Shown here one piece after another: positions 57,901 through 64,000 of a DNA stretch of 64,000 bases; position 1 is the stretch's first letter, and the number at the start of each line of letters is the position of its first letter. Below the pieces are notes generated by a model. That model did not search any database and was not told the DNA's origin. It was given only the letters and a program-made list of their open reading frames with translations. Origin of the DNA: Mnemiopsis leidyi. Its lineage: Eukaryota > Ctenophora > Tentaculata > Lobata > Bolinopsidae. Made by a program: the position numbers and the translations under genes. Location: contig JH154462.1 in the NCBI GenBank assembly GCA_000226015.1, positions 40,503 to 104,502 on the forward strand, read 5' to 3'.

Positions 57901-60900
57901 CCATGTAACTGTAAGATCTGTTTACAGAACATTCGGCATAAGTTTATTATCTACAAAATAAAAGAAATGCTAAAGCTTACCTATCGATTTGAGGACAATC
58001 CAATATGAGGACGTCTTCGGCAAGTAAGCTGACTTTATTTTCTATCTGTTTACTTGCGGGCGTCTTAAGATCTGATAATTTAACGTTTAAATATTTTCAA
58101 ACACAAGAAAATGGTTACAGTAAGTTTCTCATCAAACTAAAACATAGTACACAGTTATTGTGGAAATTCAAGATCTGCGTGCACCAAAGATAATTCTAGG
58201 AAAATAATTGTGCTAAAAGAGATTGGCAATCAACAATATCCAATTGCAGAGTTGCATGAAATAATCAACTGTCAATAAGAATATGATCTTTCTTGCAATC
58301 ACGATAAATTCAAAAGTGTTTAATTTAAAACTAAATCAGACAACATTTTTATCGGAAATACTGAATCATCTGGCAGATTATTGGAGCATTGGGTCGAAAA
58401 TAGAATTCAGATCAGATGCAAAGAAATTTAGAGATTAAAGCAGATTGGTTGCTTCACAACAATACTACATTCGTAAATACCTTCAATGGGTGGGACTATG
58501 TAATGGACCACTAAAAAAGTTTCATATTCAGTAAAGATAACATCGTAATTACGGGATGATTAACAAAGCTCGATTGGATGCAGAAACTCTCAGGCAAATT
58601 TGTTGTAAATACGCATAAGCAACAATACAACATAGCCATAATTTCGGTATTATAAAGTTACTCAGTCAAGGCAGTATAACTCAACAATCACTACTTTCAA
58701 AAAGTGCTGTAAAAAAGGGATTGACTTACAATAACTTTCTATTTGGACTTCTACGATGTTACTGAAGATGGTATGCGTACCATCCTTTGTTACATCTGTT
58801 ACCTGTGGTATTTCTTTTGGTCAGTACGCTCATAGCTCAGCTCATACAAATATCGGTTTTAATCTGATTTTCTATTTCCATGGAGCAGAGAATTCTTGAA
58901 AAGTAACAAAAAAGGAGATCAAAATGTTTCGAACACCTAAAAATAAGTGCAACAACATCCTTGTTCTAAAACCCATGCGCTGCTTTAACCACTAAATCAA
59001 CTTATAGGCTAACCAAGCGCGGCTAACCAAGCGGCTAACTAAGCGGCTAACTAAGCGGCTAACTAAGCGGCTAACTAAGTGGCTAACTAAGCGGCTAACT
59101 AAGCGGCCTACCCACCTTGCACTGATAATATCCTGCATCTGTACCGCTTGCGGAGGCGATTGACAACGTACCAGTTTCATCAGTTATCCCATTATACAGC
59201 TCTGATAGAGTGCTTCCTATATCTGACAAAGGCAAGTGTGAGTAAAACTTTATTGTGTGAGTCAAACTTTATTTTGAGCCCCACGGTCGTTACTAAGAAC
59301 AGAACTGAAGTACTAACAATACTAGTATTAACAGTATTAAAAGCATTACTAAAATAGACAGAATTGCGAGTAAGATTAGAGGAAATTAAACTTACTGGCA
59401 GGGAAAGTGTCGCTGTAGTACCAATGATAAGAAACTGACTCCCCAACAGCGGCTATTGAGCAAACTAGACTGATCTTATTACCCTGGTTTACGCTCAAAC
59501 TTTGAGGTTCACTCTGCCATTGTGGCGTTAGTGTTACTGAAATGGTAATATTTACATAACTCTACTGATAATGATATACTGACTTGTTTAACAATATGAC
59601 GATACAATCGCTCACTCCTCAGTAAAAATAAAAAATTTCGGTTTCCTTGATTTTTTCTCTAGAATAAGCGCCGTTAGAATTCTTGGAATTCAGTCAATCA
59701 AGACGTCACGTTAATTTTGACTGAAGTAAACAGATAGGTTCAGTTTGTAGGGGTATCAAATTATAAATTAAATCTATCCGCGTTGACATCAAAAATAAAA
59801 GGTGCCGGCTTGTAAAGTTACGTCTATCGGGAGCCTGAAACAAGCAATCCAAGCTAATTCTAATCTCGGATAAATGTAAAATCCGGTTTATCATAACCGC
59901 ATCAGCTCATCGCCTAAAGATTAAATTGGCCATTGTAATTCAATTAAATACATTTTATGAGAAAACGAGCTATAATCTCATTCCAAAAGTATCCGGTGCA
60001 TTGCTATGTATACTCTAGAACCTTCAGTTAATGCTATAAAACATCAATCCCCCGTTGTCATCTCATTGTAGATGCTACGATACAAATTTCAGACTCGATT
60101 TTTACGGGCACAGAAACTACCAAGACGGTTTGCAAACACTTACTTCTAAAACCTTGAATGTCACTATCACATGCGAGGTTCACAAAAATGTAACTCATGT
60201 GACACACAGACATGTATACACCGGCAGCTTTACATTTAGTACATTTTCAAACTTACTAAAAAGTTCGCGTCTATATTGAGTATATTCCGTCAGGTTGCTA
60301 ATGCTTGGCAGAGTTTCATTTTGGATTGGAACTTTATCCAACACTGATTAAAGCTTGTCTCAGTGTTGGATTATCATTATATAGGCTTCATCTTGATAAA
60401 AGGAGATGCAATTTGAAATATGCTTTACAGACCACAGATTACTTATGGTGTCTGGCGAAAAAATGGCATGAGTGATGCTGTTTGAATACAATAGTATCGA
60501 CTCATGATAATCAAGACATGCTTCAACATACGGAAAGAAGGACAAAATTGTTTAAGTGCTGGAAAATTCTGCTGTAGAGTCAACTGACAAACTCATGACG
60601 AATCGCGATAGAATAAAACGTAAAAATCCAATTAAAACTTACGTGCACGTTTTCTCCGATGATAGTGGTTCATATTTAAACTTTTAAATCGGAGTATAGC
60701 AACATGACTAGGATCTTTAGGAACTATTTTGAATTCTGCGTCTGTTAGGTCAGGATGTGAACATATTCTGTAGTTAAGTTCCACCTTTCTGAGATCGGGA
60801 TGACTGCTTCGAGAACTTTTGCAGTGGTGGGGGCATCTGTAACTGAAAAGAGGAGAGTGCGTGAGGAATGTGTAATTCGTTAGTTCATCGCATTGAAGTG

Positions 60901-61266
60901 CGAGATAGATTTGATAAGATAATTAATTAGATTTGTTAATCTAATTAACTTAATCCCACGTGCGTGCGCGCGAAAAATAGCCTAGTTCTACACGAAAAGG
61001 TCAGCGCGCCCGCCATAAGGTGCACAAAACATGTTCCAATATCATCGCTGTGAGCTACACCCTAACTAGATCTAAAATGAAACTAAAACTTAAACTAAAA
61101 TAAAACTAAAACAAAGTGTTTTACAAAAACAAAGAATTTACCTTGTAGTTGACTGTAATCGATGGTTGTGATCTTTTGGGGTGAAACTACAGTCTAAGGT
61201 AGAGGAGAGCACTGTGTAGTGAGAGAGAAGATAAAGTATTAAACATAATAAGGGGTACTGTGTCAT
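54934..61266 (-). CDS. GPI-anchored five-Ig-domain protein with LRRNT-like N-terminus (14 exons)
   Basis: Exons: 61142-61266, 60643-60842, 59396-59536, 59116-59216, 58730-58802, 57981-58071, 57439-57542, 57025-57171, 56681-56871, 56377-56485, 56117-56240, 55729-55895, 55438-55545, 54934-55232. Phases join throughout, giving 659 residues. The ATG at 61266 opens a signal peptide (MTQYPLLCLILYLLSHYTVL). Exons 1-2 encode a cysteine module (LDCSF, YRCPHHCK, YRICSHPDLTD, FKIVPKDPSHVAILRFKSL) shaped like an LRR N-terminal cap, followed by a dibasic HRRKRA. Five Ig domains follow, split over exons 3-14, with YYQC, YKC, LYKC, VYQC and VYTC signatures. The end, DSGAARHSS then FWTWAIFALILSML with no charged tail, is a GPI-attachment signal. 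A surface adhesion or recognition role is inferred. Confidence 0.82.
57640..57892. repeat. 20-bp tandem repeat in intron 6 of the GPI IgSF gene
   Basis: About twelve copies of tttgatctgtttcaagtaga, with minor variants. Purely intronic. Confidence 0.85.
59010..59110. repeat. 12-bp tandem repeat beside a splice donor
   Basis: About seven copies of cggctaactaag, starting six bases after the donor of the exon at 59116-59216. The donor itself is not copied. Confidence 0.85.
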
Positions 61267-64000
61267 TGCTAGAGAAGGGGAAACGTTAGTTAGTAGTCAA
61301 ATCATGAAACGTTGGCAAATTCATTAATATTACAAGAAATTCGAATATACATAACGGGTATTCCAATTTAGATGCAGATCAAATTTAAATCTCAGATTGA
61401 TTATAATGGATTTAGCTACTGTCCAATATTACTTCAGACGTACAATGTACAAAGAAAAATACCTGCAAAATTTTCTATGTAGAATTAACTACCTGAACGT
61501 AATTTAATTAAAGGCTGAAGGGTGAAAACAAATATACGTCCAGTTGATTAATGCAGTAATGCTAATAAAAATGATCTGTGGGAAATGCAATAATTTTAGT
61601 TGAAAACGTAACATTATATACTTGCAACCCCGTAAAATGTGCCAGGACAATGACAATCGGTTAGATTCCAGTGTGAAGGATAACTGTTCAAAGAGTCCCC
61701 GAAACAGGAAAACACAAGATTGAAGTTCCAGGGAAATGGCTGAATTATGTATATGTTTACATAATTATTAATTACATCCTGTCTCTTCAACGAGAGTTTC
61801 CGATGTCTCTTTAATCATGGGGTCGCACATACTCGGTCATAATTAGCAAATTACCTAATTTATTGTCTGGTATGTTGTAAAAAGATAAGGGGTTGATTTC
61901 GGAATATACTCAGATAAAAATTGACTGGTACTAGGGCAAAACAATTGGACATAAAATGATGAATGGCAATTACCGATAAGAATTTAATACGGGGAAAGGT
62001 CAATTTTAAAATATGGGACTAAGTGCAGAATTTAGACGCAATGTTCTCTTTCGGAGGCCGAGGTCACCATTAATAGTGGAAAAAAAATAGTTTTTTCCCG
62101 CAGAAACTAAGATAAGTATTATCAAAAATGTAAATGAAGACAGCTTAATGTAGTTAAAGAGGATTTTATGGCCTAGAGATTGATTAGTTCGTCTATTCAC
62201 TAGGACACTCTGAACCCAAGACCGCGAGGAAGAACCGTTACATTTTGTGTCCTTCGTCACTTTAATCCAGAGTTAATATTCATGAATTAGAGACCGGGGT
62301 AATTCTCGACTTACGACAACTATAACATTTCTGAGAACAATCTGGGCCCCAAAATGCAAAGCCTTTAAAAAGTTAATATCTTAAGAACAGAAAAAAACCT
62401 AAAAAAATCCGAATTACTTCATATGCCGTAGGTTTGATAACTATATCATATAGTCTATATGCGAACTCCGTACAAAAGGAATAACAAAATTGAAATCGAG
62501 AAGAAATTCATTCTTTTATTCTATACTGGAGAACGATGAAATATCAAATTACAAGAAGAGCACTGCTGACAGTTCGTAGTAAGATATTTTAACTTTTACA
62601 ATTACAGCAAAATCTCAAATTTTGTACTTTCATGACGCCAACTTAATCTCAAATTTTGCACTTTTTATATCGCTAACTTAAATGATTTTTTCAACGGATT
62701 TATTCCACACCGAATCAATAATGGGGACCAAGCACACAAGAATGCGATGTAACGGCAATATTTCTGTCCAGATGTGAGATGGTAGATGGATCAACAAATC
62801 ATTATCTTCTTTGAATATTGGAACGTTTTTTGATACCTTGATCGCTTTTTGTGGTTTCTGATACTGTTTCGCGGTATATGGTATTACTAACAGTATATCA
62901 TGACCTAATTTGGAGACTTATGGACGGCTCCCGATAGAGACACTCTAAAATCAGTAATAATTGCATTTTCAATTTTTTCGGTTTTTGGAAGTACTGAGAG
63001 GCTTTGGGTAGATAAAACCTCCATTTTGATACTTGTTTACCTATCATCATCATTCAAAGGCTTTCTAGACTAATTCTATTTTCATTTCGATCACCTCATA
63101 TTTAGGACTCACGTTTATTTTCATAATCCTTTTACCCCAACTAAGATGATGAAATTTAAGATTTTGAGGACCCAACGATCCTGTTTTATTCATAACTCTC
63201 GACCGGAACAAAAGAGTTTAAATTAAAACAAAAGCAAGTCGAGCCAGCCCAAGAAACCGCAATAATGCACGGCAGAGAAAGATAGAAATTTGATGACTTT
63301 TTTCACAAGAACGGCCACCATTACCAGCCACCTTATCGTTTAGTTTTGAGTCCAAAATATCATGTACAGTCGGTAAGACCAAGCACGATTCAGAGGAAAT
63401 GAAAATAGAAACTTTATAAAACACGAACACTATCAGTTAGTGAGTCTATAATACGAAATGAAATATGCCAAAGAGGTAAATATCAGGTTGTGGCGATGTG
63501 TATCTCGCCTCCTTAAGAGATTGTGAGAGAGGAACAAAACCACGCCAGGGTGGTAAACTTTCCGAGAAAAGCAGGTTACAAAGTAAGGGTGGCACGTATT
63601 TTTGTGGCACCTTGGTGACACAAACAAGGCAAACAGTGTAAAACAAAGCTCAAATCCGACAAAACAGTCACGTGACCACTCTCCTGGTATGTGATTGGAC
63701 GATTACACGGACGCTTGGCAAGCAGGGTGCTTTCTCATTGGTGGATTGTTTGGCTGCTGAACGTTGATTGGCCGCGAGGGCAGGGTTGGTACGGGACTTG
63801 TTGCAGATCAAGCCCACCGAATTACAGTCCTTGACCACAAACCATACCAGCGAATAGTAATTATCCGTCCAAACTTGAATGATGAACATAGGGTTCACCC
63901 CGCTCTGTAACGCTATGTCGCTCAGTTAAAATGGTCAGCATGGATATGCTCATATAATGGAGATATGCTCATATTATTCTAATATTCTATAATTGGTTTG
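61267..64000. other. 5' flank of the GPI IgSF gene, no gene seen
   Basis: AT-rich sequence without exon-like frames that join. Open frames at 62006-62260 and 63218-63898 show no domain or splice context. The only structured part is a CCAAT and E-box cluster at 63667-63771. Confidence 0.4.
63667..63771 (-). promoter_or_regulatory. possible promoter: CACGTG box plus three CCAAT boxes
   Basis: GTCACGTGAC at 63667-63676 is a perfect palindromic E-box. ATTGG (CCAAT on the minus strand) follows at 63694, 63737 and 63767. The arrangement suggests a minus-strand promoter, but no transcript start or first exon could be placed; a noncoding first exon of the GPI IgSF gene 2.4 kb away is one option. Confidence 0.3.

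Noticed and set aside
58005-58193. Plus-strand frame with a signal-peptide-like start
   Set aside because: It lies exactly opposite an Ig exon (57981-58071) that is needed for phase continuity of the minus-strand gene; the plus frame has no downstream partner.
1-64000. CRISPR arrays, bacterial operons, tRNA or rRNA genes
   Set aside because: The tandem arrays lack the repeat-spacer pattern, the genes are spliced animal genes, and no cloverleaf or rRNA signature was noticed by eye; a dedicated tRNA scan was not possible.

Overview
The window is eukaryotic and metazoan. It holds intron-rich genes with GT/AG junctions, two full-length type IV collagens and two multi-domain immunoglobulin-superfamily (IgSF) genes. 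The collagen NC1 domains are divergent, the two collagen genes lie head to tail rather than head to head, and the lysine used for the sulfilimine crosslink is absent. This points to an early-branching animal. A ctenophore (comb jelly) is my best guess, since ctenophores are known for many divergent collagen IV genes, but no single sequence here proves it. DNA is moderately AT-rich, introns are mostly 100-1500 bp and minisatellites are common. Two runs of N mark assembly gaps (27014-27854 and 43729-43742).

Layout, left to right. 1-2690: a small secreted-protein gene (minus strand, 5 exons) bracketed by copies of a palindrome-rich fold-back repeat. 4077-15696 and 16213-28406: two collagen IV genes, both minus strand. 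Each has 23 exons with the same phases at every junction (1895 and 1897 residues), and only 516 bp separate them, so they are a clear tandem duplication. 28.4-31.8 kb: no convincing gene, perhaps the remains of a membrane protein. 31988-34124: an unrecognised plus-strand gene with an RFX/X-box-like site upstream and an unexplained +1 frame change. 35511-50566: a minus-strand transmembrane IgSF gene (at least 25 exons, at least 1052 residues). Its intron 17 carries two plus-strand genes, a phospholipase B-like hydrolase and a PIM-like kinase; its intron 1 carries a broken Tc1/mariner (DD41D-like) transposon. 50.6-54.9 kb: repeats only. 54934-61266: a minus-strand, GPI-anchored IgSF gene (14 exons, 659 residues) with an LRRNT-like N-terminal module. 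61.3-64 kb: no gene found.

How the genes fit together: the collagen pair would build basement membrane, and the IgSF proteins are cell-surface adhesion or recognition molecules, so the neighbourhood is rich in extracellular and cell-contact genes. The kinase and the lysosomal-type hydrolase are probably unrelated tenants of an intron.

The most unusual signal is that several minisatellites begin exactly at splice junctions and contain copies of the splice site itself. In the transmembrane IgSF gene the repeated 5' splice site has a 36-bp, in-frame period, so different donor choices could lengthen an Ig domain in 12-residue steps. All exon boundaries were worked out by hand from reading frame, GT/AG signals and phase continuity; an uncertainty of a base or two is possible.
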